Part shown: one piece after another, positions 19,428 through 29,263 of the stretch
Position numbering within the stretch: the first letter of the stretch is position 1
Layout: each line of letters starts with the position of its first letter
Source of the DNA: Crocinitomicaceae bacterium
GTDB taxonomy: Bacteria > Bacteroidota > Bacteroidia > Flavobacteriales_D > Crocinitomicaceae
Assembly (NCBI GenBank): GCA_024643555.1
Contig: JAHEMQ010000116.1
Location: forward strand, 1-64,000
Direction: 5' to 3'
Length of the DNA stretch: 64,000 nt
Notes under the pieces: model-generated
The model's database searches: none
The model's input: the letters and a program-made list of their open reading frames with translations, nothing else
Told to the model about the DNA's origin: nothing
Program-made: the position numbers and the translations under genes

Positions 19428-19977
19428 GTCCATTTGGAGTAAAGCAAAGATGTAGGGGGACATCGTCCGTGTTCAGATCACTTATTTCAATAAACTCATC
19501 AAACAGGTTTAAACCGATGAAAACACAGCTTGGTTTGCATTTCGCTAAAAGACGATCGTAAAAGCCTTTTCCGTATCCCACACGGTGTCCTCGTTGGTCG
19601 ACGGCCAACAATGGAACAAAAACATAGTCTAGTTTGGATTCAGGAACAATTCTTCCATGTTTTGGTTCTGGAATGCCAAAATCGGAAAGTTCTAATTGAG
19701 TAGAACCTTCGTATAAATAGAGTGTCAGGCTGTGTTCAGAGAAATTGGACTTGGATAAAACAGGAAATCCACCCTTCATTACAATGTCTTCTAGTAGGCT
19801 ATACGTGTTTATTTCTAATTGTTTTTCAATCGGTAAAAACAAGCTAATGTATTTCCCTTGAAACTGCAAAGAATTCATCACAAGTGCTTGGACTTGTGAT
19901 GAAATTCTAGAAATATCGTACTGACTTAGTTCCTTTCGTTTGGATTTAACAAGGGCTCTAATTTCTGACTTTAGCAT
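19411..19977 (-). CDS. 5-formyltetrahydrofolate cyclo-ligase
   Basis: LKSEIRALVKSKRKELS..., FVPLLAVDQRGHRVGYGKGFYDRLLA. Confidence 0.92.
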   Translation of the reverse strand: MLKSEIRALVKSKRKELSQYDISRISSQVQALVMNSLQFQGKYISLFLPIEKQLEINTYSLLEDIVMKGGFPVLSKSNFSEHSLTLYLYEGSTQLELSDFGIPEPKHGRIVPESKLDYVFVPLLAVDQRGHRVGYGKGFYDRLLAKCKPSCVFIGLNLFDEFIEISDLNTDDVPLHLCFTPNGRYDFR

Positions 19978-20003
19978 GTATTATTTACTAAAGTAGATGA
20001 AAA

Positions 20004-22235
20004 TTACATACGTAATCTTAGTTCATTCAATTTACGGTTATCCACTACGGCTGCCGTTTTTCTCAAAGCACCAATCGCTTGACCTTGGAAAGAGCCTTTT
20101 AATGTTTTTGCCATTTCATCGCGTTCAACTTTGAATCCAGTGCTTGCTGGTGCTTTTGTAGTTTTCGTAATTTGAATCATGTAGACACCACTTTTTCCTT
20201 TTAATGGAAGGGTGCGTTTCCCTTTTTTCATCACTGAAGAAAACAACATTCCAATGATTTCTGGCTCATATCCAACATTTGCAATTTGAGGATTAGCAAA
20301 AGTAATCTCCGCTGTTTGAATCATTAAATTACATTTTTTTGCAACTGATTTAATGGAGTTTCCTTTCGACATTTGGTTCATGAATCGTTTTGCTTTTTTC
20401 TCCGTTATCAACTCTCTTTCCATGTCCAGTTTCACATTTTCAAAAGTAGGCTCGCCTTCCTCTTTAATCGAAGTTACCATTCCGATAATGTACTTGTCTT
20501 TGTCTTTGATTGGATAAGTTGTTAGGGACCCAACTTCTACACCATCACTATAGGCTAATTCGAAGATTTTGTCTGACGCCATGGATGTAGCGAATCCGTA
20601 AGCTTTAGGTGCTTTGTCTTCTAGAAGAATGCTGCGAGAAACGTAGTTTGCTTGACGTACGATTGTATCGAACACACTTACTTTTTTCAATAAGTCAGAC
20701 GTTTTTCCAATTTTACGGTCCAATTTGTAAAGGATGCTGTTGATTTCACTTTCCTTATTGCTAATTGTTTCCTCAGAAGCCTTAAATTGTTTAGAAATGG
20801 ATGCTAAAACAGGGAATTTAGAAGCATCTCTTTCCATTACCTCCACAATGTGGAAGCCAAATTCTGTTTTCACAACCGCAAACTTGTTAAGTGGAGCTGT
20901 TGCACAGAAAGAACCAAATTCAGGAACCATGTCGCCTTCCAAGAAGTTGTCTATGACTCCACCTGTTTTTTTCGATTGTGTATCATCTGAGAATTTGTCT
21001 GAAAGCGCAACGAAGTTATCCTTGTTCACGATTTTCAACAAACTATCTGCCGTTTTACGTTTCGCGTCAATGACTTTCGCATCTTTGGAACCACCGGTAG
21101 ACAATAAGATGTGTCTTGCTTTTAAACGAGATGGCGTGAATCCAATTACCTTGGAAATGACCATGTTTTCTTTCATCGCGTATGGACCTACCACTTGACC
21201 AATTTGAGCCAATTTGAAAATGGTGTCGTAAGAAATCGGATACGTTTGGTACTGATTTGATTTCGGATTTCCTTCTGGAACGGCAGTTGATCGCTTACTG
21301 TTGAAATAAACTTTTACATCACTATTGCGCAAAACATATAATGAGTCGTTTGTAGATGTTAAGAATCCAGCTTTCAACTCACTTAAAGTTTTATTCATCT
21401 TGTTGGTGTCCGCTTTTGAAGGCGCAACTACAACATCAAACACCTTTACTTCACGTGAAGAAGAACGAATTGAATATTTTTTATCTCCTTTGTGTTCATC
21501 GTAATAGGCTTTTAATTCACTGTCTGAGACTTTCACATCAGCATCAGCGATATCAGAGTAAGGACGGAAAACAAACGAAATCGATTTTGTTTCTTTGTTA
21601 CCATAGTAGTTATCCTCAGCTTCTAAATTTGTAACGTATGCTGCTTGATCCAATAAACCAAAGTACTTTTCACGTTTTCTTGTATCGGTGTAATATTGTT
21701 TCGTTCCATTCCACTGTTGAACAGCTTGTGGTTCCTTGCTTGTTTTAAGCTTGTTTAAGGTTGTTTGAAGTTTGGTGCGTCCTTCAACCATAGACTGAGG
21801 CGTAACTGCACCTGTCAATGAGTCAACAAAAAACTGATTTAAATCTTGGATGATGTTAAATCCATCTGTTGCCAACAAATATGCATTAAACTCACGTTCT
21901 GATACGGAAATTCCTAAAGCGGCATACTCTTTACTCAAAATGGTCGAGTCAACAAGGTAATTCCATCCATTGTCGTTCGCAGTTTCCATGTCAGCATCTG
22001 TAAATTCTTTTTGTGCTTGCATCGCTTGGTTGCGACCTTGCTCTTGAAATTTTGTACTTGCGATGGTATACTCTTTTGGATCTACTTTTTCACCGTACAC
22101 CGTACCGATACCATATTGACCTTCATTGATGCCCAATAAATGTTGGTAATCTGATAAAATGAAGGTTGCCAATGCAAGTCCTACAATTCCAACAAGTAAT
22201 CCTGATTTCGAACGAATTTTTCCGATAATTGCCAT
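20004..22235 (-). CDS. Peptidylprolyl isomerase, SurA_N/PpiD-like
   Basis: N-terminal TM anchor, SurA_N-like region, parvulin core RLKARHILLSTGG...KTGGVIDNFLEGDMVPEFGSF...VVKTEFGFHIVEVME. Confidence 0.88.
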   Translation of the reverse strand: MAIIGKIRSKSGLLVGIVGLALATFILSDYQHLLGINEGQYGIGTVYGEKVDPKEYTIASTKFQEQGRNQAMQAQKEFTDADMETANDNGWNYLVDSTILSKEYAALGISVSEREFNAYLLATDGFNIIQDLNQFFVDSLTGAVTPQSMVEGRTKLQTTLNKLKTSKEPQAVQQWNGTKQYYTDTRKREKYFGLLDQAAYVTNLEAEDNYYGNKETKSISFVFRPYSDIADADVKVSDSELKAYYDEHKGDKKYSIRSSSREVKVFDVVVAPSKADTNKMNKTLSELKAGFLTSTNDSLYVLRNSDVKVYFNSKRSTAVPEGNPKSNQYQTYPISYDTIFKLAQIGQVVGPYAMKENMVISKVIGFTPSRLKARHILLSTGGSKDAKVIDAKRKTADSLLKIVNKDNFVALSDKFSDDTQSKKTGGVIDNFLEGDMVPEFGSFCATAPLNKFAVVKTEFGFHIVEVMERDASKFPVLASISKQFKASEETISNKESEINSILYKLDRKIGKTSDLLKKVSVFDTIVRQANYVSRSILLEDKAPKAYGFATSMASDKIFELAYSDGVEVGSLTTYPIKDKDKYIIGMVTSIKEEGEPTFENVKLDMERELITEKKAKRFMNQMSKGNSIKSVAKKCNLMIQTAEITFANPQIANVGYEPEIIGMLFSSVMKKGKRTLPLKGKSGVYMIQITKTTKAPASTGFKVERDEMAKTLKGSFQGQAIGALRKTAAVVDNRKLNELRLRM

Positions 22236-22304
22236 TTCACTAAATTTTGAGATTGCGAATATAGCAAGAACTCGTCAATTTTGCTAATAAATGACAATAA
22301 AAAA

Positions 22305-22322
22305 GGAGGCTTATTTGCCTCC
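22305..22322 (-). terminator. Rho-independent terminator overlapping the stop codon of the 1983-aa gene
   Basis: ggaggc-ttattt-gcctcc followed by a U-rich tract on the minus strand; stop codon is plus-strand tta at 22311. Confidence 0.7.
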
Positions 22323-25300
22323 TCCTTTTTGTGGTGTTCCACCTTTTGGTGTCGTTGGATTCGTTGTATTCTGTGGACTTTGTTGCGCCGGAGCCGTTGC
22401 GGGTTTTGTTTGCGTCGGTGGCGGTGGTGGTGGTGTCGTTGGTTTAGGTGCCCCACTTGTCTGCACTTGTGCTGGTTTTGCTGGTGGTGGTGGCGGCGGT
22501 GATTGAACCGGTTTCGGTTGTGTTGTTGCTGGTTTTGCCGGAGGTGGAGTCGTCTGTACTGGTTTTGGTTGTGACTGTACAGGTTTTGGCTGGGCAGGAG
22601 TCGTTTGTACAGGAGCCGGCTTGGGTGTTGTCGGTGTCACATTGTTAGAATTTGGACGATTTTGTGGCGTGGGTTGTGGGCTATTTGACTTGTTTTGATT
22701 GGGTTGATTTTGTTGCATCATTCCATCTGAATTACCACCGCTTCCTCCAGAACCAGTTCCATCATCATAAGTTACGGTATACGTTTTACCATCGTTTCCA
22801 CATTGACTCGTCGCATTTAACTGAATGGTGTTTAGACCTGGATTTAAGTTCAAATTGAGACTGATTGCTCCTGCGTTGTTTTGATAGGAATAGATTTCTG
22901 TTCCATTAAAATTAAATTGAACAGGAACTGTTGGGGTGTAATTTGTAATGAAAGCTGTGAAATTCAAATTACTGGAATTTACGGTAGATCCACTGCCGGG
23001 ATTCGTAGTGATATCGATCACAGGTGGAATACAACTCTGGTAACGAATGGTGCGAAGTTGCGAAGATGTTCCACAAGCATTCGTCGCTGTTAACACGATT
23101 TCATCCACACCTTCAGGTAAATTCAGGGTTGAACTAAAGTTTCCATTTGTAAAGTTGAAATTGCTAACATTGCTTCCAGCTACCGTTAGACTAATGCCTT
23201 GACTGTTAGGCATGTTTTGAATGCTTGCTTGAAAAGGAAAGACTGGACTGTAGACTCCGTAAAATAAATCTACAGGATTGATAATGCTTACGACCGGTGG
23301 TACACATTGCTCAAATGTGACGCTGGTAGATTGGTTATCGGATCCACAATTGTTCGTCGCTGAGAGCACGATCTGATTCAGACCATTACTTAAGTTCAAC
23401 GTGGCTGTAATTTGACCGTTGACGAAACTCGCATTGGGAATGATATTGCCATTTAAAGTTAAGCTGATTCCTTGTCCATTTCCAATGTTCAGAATGGTTC
23501 CAGAAAAGTTGAACGTAGCATTCGTTACGGATGTGTTAGTGGAGATCGGATTACTAATGCTCACCACTGGAGCAAGGCATTCCTCAAATTTCACATAAAC
23601 TGTCTTAGCGTCTGTTCCACATGCATTTGAAACACTCATAACGATTTCGTTGTTGCCATTTGAAAGATTCAAATTCGCAGTTACATTCCCGTTTAGTAAA
23701 TTGAAATTTTGAACAGTTGAACCATTCAGACTTAAGCTGATTTGCGAAAGTGTGGCATTTTGAACGTTCGCTGAGAAAGGGAAATTTGCCGAACTCACGG
23801 TACTACTGATGCTGGAAGGATTGGAAATGGCAACAGTTGGTGCCACACAAGGATTGTAGGCAACATTGATCGTTTTACTATCGGAACCACAAGCTCCAAC
23901 GGCATTTAAAACGATGACATTGTTTCCATTGGATAAGGGAATGCTCGCAGAAACCTGTCCATTGCTTGGATTAAATTGTGCACTGTTTACTGGATTTCCG
24001 TTCACCGTTAAACTAACTCCTTGTCCGGAAGTGAGGTTTTGAATGGAACCTGTAAAGGACAAACTGCTGGATGTTGCTGTGAATGAACTCGAAGTCGGAT
24101 TGATGATCGACACTACTGGTGCATTGCATGGTTCATAGCGGATAATTCGGCTTTGGGCATCATTACCACAAGCATTTGTCGCAGAAAGCGAAATAGTGTT
24201 CATTCCGTTTGCTAAGGTAATATTTGCGGTCAATTGTCCATTCGAATAGCTAAACGTGTTGATTGGCGATCCGTTTAGTGTCAGCAAAACTCCTTGTGTC
24301 GAGCTCATATTCGTGATGTTTGCAGCAAAGGAAACGAGCGGATTAGAGACACCGAAATTCGTGTTTATTGGATTGGTAATAGATACGGTTGGTGCCGTGC
24401 ATGCCACGTATTGTAGGGCACTTGTTTTAGAATCGGTACCACAAGCATTTGTCGCAGTGATTACAAACGTGTTTAATCCTGGATTTAAGGTAAGTACTGC
24501 TGACACTTGTCCATTTGCGAAAGAAACATTGGTGACTGGTGCTCCATTGTGAAGCAAACTGATTCCTTGAGCGCTAGACATGTGTTGTGTCGTTGCTTGG
24601 AAGGTGTAGTTCGCACTTGTCACGGTTAAATTGTTTGACGCAGGACTACTAATGGTCACGGATGGAGTTTGACAGTTTAAATAAGTGATGCTGCTGTTCT
24701 TCATGTCTGAACCACATGAATTAGAGACACTTAAATGAAAAGTATTCACCCCAGGACTGAGGGTGACATTTGCGGAAAGTTGTCCGTTTGAATAGGAATA
24801 ATTGCTGATTGCAGTCCCGTTGAGCGTCAGAATAATGCCCTGATTCGAAGGGATATTTTGTATGGAAGCAACAAACGAATAGGCCGCATTCGTCACATTT
24901 CCAGCAGGGGAATTCACCGTAATTACTGGAGCAACGCAATTCGAATAGAAGATGGTAACGGTTTTAATGTCTGTTCCACAAGCATTCGTACCTTTCAGTA
25001 CGATGGTATTTAAGCCATTTTGTAAATTGAAATTGGCACTTACCAGTCCGTTCGAAAAAGAAAAGTTACTGATGGTGTTTCCATTTAGACTGAGTAAAAT
25101 TCCTTGTGTGGATGAAATCTGTTGCACATTGGCTTGAAAAGCAAAAGAGGCTGAACTTACGGATAATCCGCTGTTTGTTGGATTTACGATGGAAACAATG
25201 GGAGCAGTACATGGTGTATAATTCATATCCCAATGATGCTGATCTGTTCCACAGTTGTTCGTCACACTAACAACGAAGGTATTTACACCACTACTCAAGT

Positions 25301-28262
25301 TGACAGTTGCATTGAAATTCCCGTTATTAAAATTGAAGGGACGTTGGATACCGTTCTGAGTAAATACGATGTTTTGTGCACTGACATTACTGATGTTTGC
25401 TGTAATGAGTTGTGTCGCATTTGTGATGACTGTCGAAGGTACACTTGAGGTATTGGTGATTTGTGGCGCCACACAATTATCATAAGTGATATTCACTGTT
25501 TCAACATCGAGACCACAGTCATTCGTAGCATTGAAGATGATGGTATTTATTCCAGGGGTCAGATTAAGCGTTGCCGTTACAAGACCGTTTTGCAGATTGA
25601 AGGGAGTCGAAGTACCATTGAGTTTCAAACTGATATTCTGAGCACTTGACACATTTGCAATCGTTGCGCTAAATGGATAGGAAGCATTCGTAACCGTTGA
25701 TCCAGCGGGAATACTTGAATTTAATTGAATGGTTGGAGGCGTACATTGAACGTAATTAACGGTAAATGTCTCCGCGTCGTTTCCACAAGCATTGTTGACA
25801 GAAAGCGTTATCGTATTGATTCCATTGCTCAATGCAATAGACGCTTCAACGAATCCATTGTTGAAGGTAAACGGAATTTGCTGACCATTTTTAACCAATT
25901 GAATGTTTTGCGATTGCAGAATATTCGTCGCACTTGCTTTGAATAAGAGGGTCGATACGTTGGTCGTTCCACCAGTCGATGTTGGCTGTAGGAGCGTAAT
26001 CTGTGGTGCACTGCAATTGTTGTACGTTATTGTAAGCGTTTTACTGTCTGTCCCACAAGCGGAAGTGATGGTTTTTACCACAAAGGTATTTGTCCCAGGT
26101 AGTAAGGTGGTCACTGCACTGATTTGACCTGCTGTTTGATTAAAAGGAATGGGACTTCCATTTTGAGTAACGCTAATCGTTTGCCCATTCCCTAAATTAT
26201 TGGTGCTTGCCAAAAGCGTGAAGACTGGAATATTTGTGGATCCGCCATTCGATAACAATGAAAGTACAGGAGTGACACCCGTACAATTGGTGTAATTAAA
26301 TGAAATTGTTTCGACATCTGAACCACAATTATTTGTGGCGGTAATCGTAATGCTGTTGTTTCCATTTGCCAACGATAAACCAAGATCGATTGCCCCCGTT
26401 GTTGCGTTAAAGGTGAAGTTATTTTGCTCGATACCATTCAAAATTACTTTAATGCTTTGTTTTGTGGTGATATTGCTAACCGTTGCATTCAGTCGAAGGG
26501 CATTCGTTGTTGTTGTTATCGTTTGATTTTGAATTGGACTTTGTACCGTAATAACTGGAGCAGAACAGTTTTGGTAGTAAATAGAGGTGATTTCTACATC
26601 GTTTCCACAGCCATTGATTACTTCCACATTGAAGGAGTTCATTCCAGCGACAAGGGTAATTGGTATTTGCAATTGGCCAGATGCATTCAATGTGGGAACG
26701 GAGAGTTGTATTCCATTGTGAAATACTTTGATTGCTGCACTGGACAAGGTTCCGGTGATGTTTGCTGACAAGGTGAAATTTGCCGAACTTGTGGTGGTGC
26801 CGGAAGCAGTAGGATTTAACAGTTGAATACTTGCTGGAATGCAATTATCGTAAGTGATGGTTGCTGTATAGGTATTCGATCCACAGTCATTACTAATGGT
26901 CAATTGAACAGTATTGACTCCAGGATTTAAAGTAATGATGCGTTGTAATAATCCGTTTGCCGGATTATAAGTGGCACCATTTAGGGCCATGCCATTCATG
27001 GTGAGTTTGATGTTATTTGCAGAGACAGTTCCTTGGATGATCGCACTTAAGGTAAAGTCACTGGTTTTTACAGTAATGGAATTCCCATTCGGATTGGTGA
27101 AGACAGCTGTCGGTGTCACACAATTCAATAAGGTCACATACACAGTGGCATTTTCACTACCACAATTGTTGCTGGCATTCAGATGAAAAGTGTTTTGTCC
27201 ATTGTGCAATTGAACCTGCGCATCAATGGTTTGTGTTGAGGCATTGTAGTTGAAAAGCACGGGTTGATTCAAGTCATTCGTCAAAGTAGCCCCTGAAGCT
27301 GACAGCAAATTACTGACTTTAAATTCTATGTGATAGGAACTATTGGTAACTGTTTTGTTATTACCTGAAACAAGAGTTAAAATGGGTTTTGGACAGTTAT
27401 TCGCCGTGGTGTAATTATTGACATTGCTTGAATTATTTTCTGTCGAATGGCTGCTTCCCCTTGCTTTAAAGTGTAATTTCCAATAAACAGATGTGTAATG
27501 GTATAAATCATTTTTTAAGCGCGGAGTATTTGAAACGAAGCCATCAAAGGAATCTCCTCTGGTAAAAGTTGTTTTGTGTTCAATGCCGATACTTGCGCGT
27601 TTCCCAATTTGGTATCCCAACCCAAATCCTAAACTTGGCATCCATTTAACGTTGTATTTGTTTCCTGTTAGACCGTCCAATCTTGTCTCTGCAATTCCGT
27701 CTAAGTTCGATGAAAGTTGATTCGCAATAGGGCCATTTTGGAACATGGAAGCATAATCATAAATCGTGGAAGAATCGATTGTTCTGAATAAATCCCCATA
27801 AGTTTGTGTCCAAGTTAATCCAATTCCTCCGAACACGTAAGGGTCAATATTCGTGCGTTCTCGAACTCCATTCATATGCAATACCAACTCTAAGCTCAAT
27901 CGCTTAACATCCGTTTGGAAATTGTTGACGTAAATTGAGCTACTATCTACGTAGTATGGGGATAAAATTCCACCTGGATAATTTGCGAGTGAAATGGCGC
28001 TTGTATCTTGTCCAACCCAAGTTCCTGTTAAGAATCGTGCTCGAAGGTCAAAGCTTATTTTTTTCCCATAGTCATAATTATACGAACGACCTAGAATGAA
28101 ACCGTAGCCAGAACTGGTGACATTTTTAACATCGGTGGTATTCCATGCCGCACCGACATTCATTCCAAAAAACCATTTAGAACTAATATCGTAGTTGATT
28201 CGTTGCGCGTTTAAAAAAGAAATGCTCAGCAAGAAAGCACTCAAAAAGTACCATTTTTTCAT
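22311..28262 (-). CDS. Giant repetitive outer-membrane/surface protein: N-terminal beta-barrel-like domain, 17 repeats, Pro-rich C-terminal tail
   Basis: Signal peptide; about 260-aa OMP-like N-terminus (YVFGGIGLTW..., LGFGLGYQIGKRASIGIEHKT); repeated N-x-CG-x-D...Y..C-x-x-P unit; PQP/KPVQ/PPPPPP tail. Confidence 0.88.
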   Translation of the reverse strand: MKKWYFLSAFLLSISFLNAQRINYDISSKWFFGMNVGAAWNTTDVKNVTSSGYGFILGRSYNYDYGKKISFDLRARFLTGTWVGQDTSAISLANYPGGILSPYYVDSSSIYVNNFQTDVKRLSLELVLHMNGVRERTNIDPYVFGGIGLTWTQTYGDLFRTIDSSTIYDYASMFQNGPIANQLSSNLDGIAETRLDGLTGNKYNVKWMPSLGFGLGYQIGKRASIGIEHKTTFTRGDSFDGFVSNTPRLKNDLYHYTSVYWKLHFKARGSSHSTENNSSNVNNYTTANNCPKPILTLVSGNNKTVTNSSYHIEFKVSNLLSASGATLTNDLNQPVLFNYNASTQTIDAQVQLHNGQNTFHLNASNNCGSENATVYVTLLNCVTPTAVFTNPNGNSITVKTSDFTLSAIIQGTVSANNIKLTMNGMALNGATYNPANGLLQRIITLNPGVNTVQLTISNDCGSNTYTATITYDNCIPASIQLLNPTASGTTTSSANFTLSANITGTLSSAAIKVFHNGIQLSVPTLNASGQLQIPITLVAGMNSFNVEVINGCGNDVEITSIYYQNCSAPVITVQSPIQNQTITTTTNALRLNATVSNITTKQSIKVILNGIEQNNFTFNATTGAIDLGLSLANGNNSITITATNNCGSDVETISFNYTNCTGVTPVLSLLSNGGSTNIPVFTLLASTNNLGNGQTISVTQNGSPIPFNQTAGQISAVTTLLPGTNTFVVKTITSACGTDSKTLTITYNNCSAPQITLLQPTSTGGTTNVSTLLFKASATNILQSQNIQLVKNGQQIPFTFNNGFVEASIALSNGINTITLSVNNACGNDAETFTVNYVQCTPPTIQLNSSIPAGSTVTNASYPFSATIANVSSAQNISLKLNGTSTPFNLQNGLVTATLNLTPGINTIIFNATNDCGLDVETVNITYDNCVAPQITNTSSVPSTVITNATQLITANISNVSAQNIVFTQNGIQRPFNFNNGNFNATVNLSSGVNTFVVSVTNNCGTDQHHWDMNYTPCTAPIVSIVNPTNSGLSVSSASFAFQANVQQISSTQGILLSLNGNTISNFSFSNGLVSANFNLQNGLNTIVLKGTNACGTDIKTVTIFYSNCVAPVITVNSPAGNVTNAAYSFVASIQNIPSNQGIILTLNGTAISNYSYSNGQLSANVTLSPGVNTFHLSVSNSCGSDMKNSSITYLNCQTPSVTISSPASNNLTVTSANYTFQATTQHMSSAQGISLLHNGAPVTNVSFANGQVSAVLTLNPGLNTFVITATNACGTDSKTSALQYVACTAPTVSITNPINTNFGVSNPLVSFAANITNMSSTQGVLLTLNGSPINTFSYSNGQLTANITLANGMNTISLSATNACGNDAQSRIIRYEPCNAPVVSIINPTSSSFTATSSSLSFTGSIQNLTSGQGVSLTVNGNPVNSAQFNPSNGQVSASIPLSNGNNVIVLNAVGACGSDSKTINVAYNPCVAPTVAISNPSSISSTVSSANFPFSANVQNATLSQISLSLNGSTVQNFNLLNGNVTANLNLSNGNNEIVMSVSNACGTDAKTVYVKFEECLAPVVSISNPISTNTSVTNATFNFSGTILNIGNGQGISLTLNGNIIPNASFVNGQITATLNLSNGLNQIVLSATNNCGSDNQSTSVTFEQCVPPVVSIINPVDLFYGVYSPVFPFQASIQNMPNSQGISLTVAGSNVSNFNFTNGNFSSTLNLPEGVDEIVLTATNACGTSSQLRTIRYQSCIPPVIDITTNPGSGSTVNSSNLNFTAFITNYTPTVPVQFNFNGTEIYSYQNNAGAISLNLNLNPGLNTIQLNATSQCGNDGKTYTVTYDDGTGSGGSGGNSDGMMQQNQPNQNKSNSPQPTPQNRPNSNNVTPTTPKPAPVQTTPAQPKPVQSQPKPVQTTPPPAKPATTQPKPVQSPPPPPPAKPAQVQTSGAPKPTTPPPPPPTQTKPATAPAQQSPQNTTNPTTPKGGTPQKGGGK
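22760..27395 (-). repeat. 17 tandem ~72-75-aa protein repeats, two Cys per unit
   Basis: Units such as NCVAPVITVNSP...GNVTNAAYSFVASIQNIPSNQGIILTLNGTAISNYSYSNGQLSANVTLSPGVNTFHLSVSNSCGSDMKNSSITY; boundaries approximate. Confidence 0.85.
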
Positions 28263-28364
28263 AGACTAGATTTTTTTAGGTGTCCTACCTATTTTCATGC
28301 CAAATTTCCGAAAAAAAGCACAAGGAAAAAAATAGTGGAGCAGGATCATTCACCGAACCTTGAT

Positions 28365-29258
28365 TCAATGGTAGTAGGAGTACTTCGTAAATCGCAGGAT
28401 GAGCATAAAGTTGGTGGAGACATCTCGGAGAATGGTGGATCCTAAAAGTTGTGTTTTCGTATCGAAAACTACCTGGAGGTCTTTTTGAAATTGCCCATAC
28501 CGATAAAAATGTGCTTCCATTAAATTACCGTAGGAATCATAACGGTATTTCCATTCTTCATCTGCCAAGGTTTCCTGTTCATTAAATGATGCTTTCATAG
28601 AAAGCAGTCCACGGTCGTCATAGTGGTAAGAAGATCGCTGTTCGATGCCACTCATGTAATAACGCAATTTGCGTTCAATGAGGTATCCATCTTGATTGTA
28701 TGTCGAAATCTCATCTAAATAAGGTAGGTGATAGTTGTTCAACTTCGTTAGGGTGCGAACATTTCCCTGTTCAGAATACTGCTGGTATTCGGTATTGAGC
28801 AGTATGGATTGACTTACTTCATTGGTTCGATAATTGTAAATTTCGCGGTACGTATTCAACTCCCGCAAGTGATGCAATGAATCATAATCAAAGACCATTT
28901 TTGTGTAGCCGCCATTTTCGGATTTACGATGTGCAATTAAGGCCCCATCCTCGGAGTAAAAAAATTGATGAAGAACGGTATCTTTTTTTTTGTTGACTGT
29001 TCGAATATCCAAGCTCTCGATTAATTGTCCTTGTTCGTCGAAACGGTAACGCACCCAATCTGAACTTTCGCGAATGACATCACCAGGTTTCTTTGTGGAA
29101 TAGGTTCCTTCAATCGTTTTTATGTGATTGGACTGAATGATGTCCCGATTGAAAAAGGGTTGTTCTGTAAAAGCTTCTCCCTCTTGATTCAACAAAAGTT
29201 GGGTAAGTCCTTCGAAAGAAAGAATACTGCAGCAAAGAAATATCAGGATGTGTTTCAA
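28365..29258 (-). CDS. Secreted protein with YD/RHS-like repeat phrases, unknown function
   Basis: RYRFDEQGQLIESLDIRTV, FYSEDGALIAHRKSENGGYTKMVFDYDSLHHLRELNTY, YHYDDRGLLSMKASF, YRYDSYGNLMEAHFYRYG. Confidence 0.7.
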   Translation of the reverse strand: MKHILIFLCCSILSFEGLTQLLLNQEGEAFTEQPFFNRDIIQSNHIKTIEGTYSTKKPGDVIRESSDWVRYRFDEQGQLIESLDIRTVNKKKDTVLHQFFYSEDGALIAHRKSENGGYTKMVFDYDSLHHLRELNTYREIYNYRTNEVSQSILLNTEYQQYSEQGNVRTLTKLNNYHLPYLDEISTYNQDGYLIERKLRYYMSGIEQRSSYHYDDRGLLSMKASFNEQETLADEEWKYRYDSYGNLMEAHFYRYGQFQKDLQVVFDTKTQLLGSTILRDVSTNFMLILRFTKYSYYH

Positions 29259-29263
29259 ATGGT

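Noticed and set aside
20734-21198. 154-aa plus-strand ORF
   Set aside because: Antisense to the PpiD-like gene; no domain signal
22281-22506. Plus-strand ORFs rich in Trp/Cys/Gly/Val
   Set aside because: Antisense of the Pro-rich tail of the 1983-aa protein; low-complexity shadow
22760-27395. Possible CRISPR-like or DNA tandem repeat
   Set aside because: Repeats are degenerate at DNA level, about 220 bp long and in frame; they are protein repeats, not a CRISPR array
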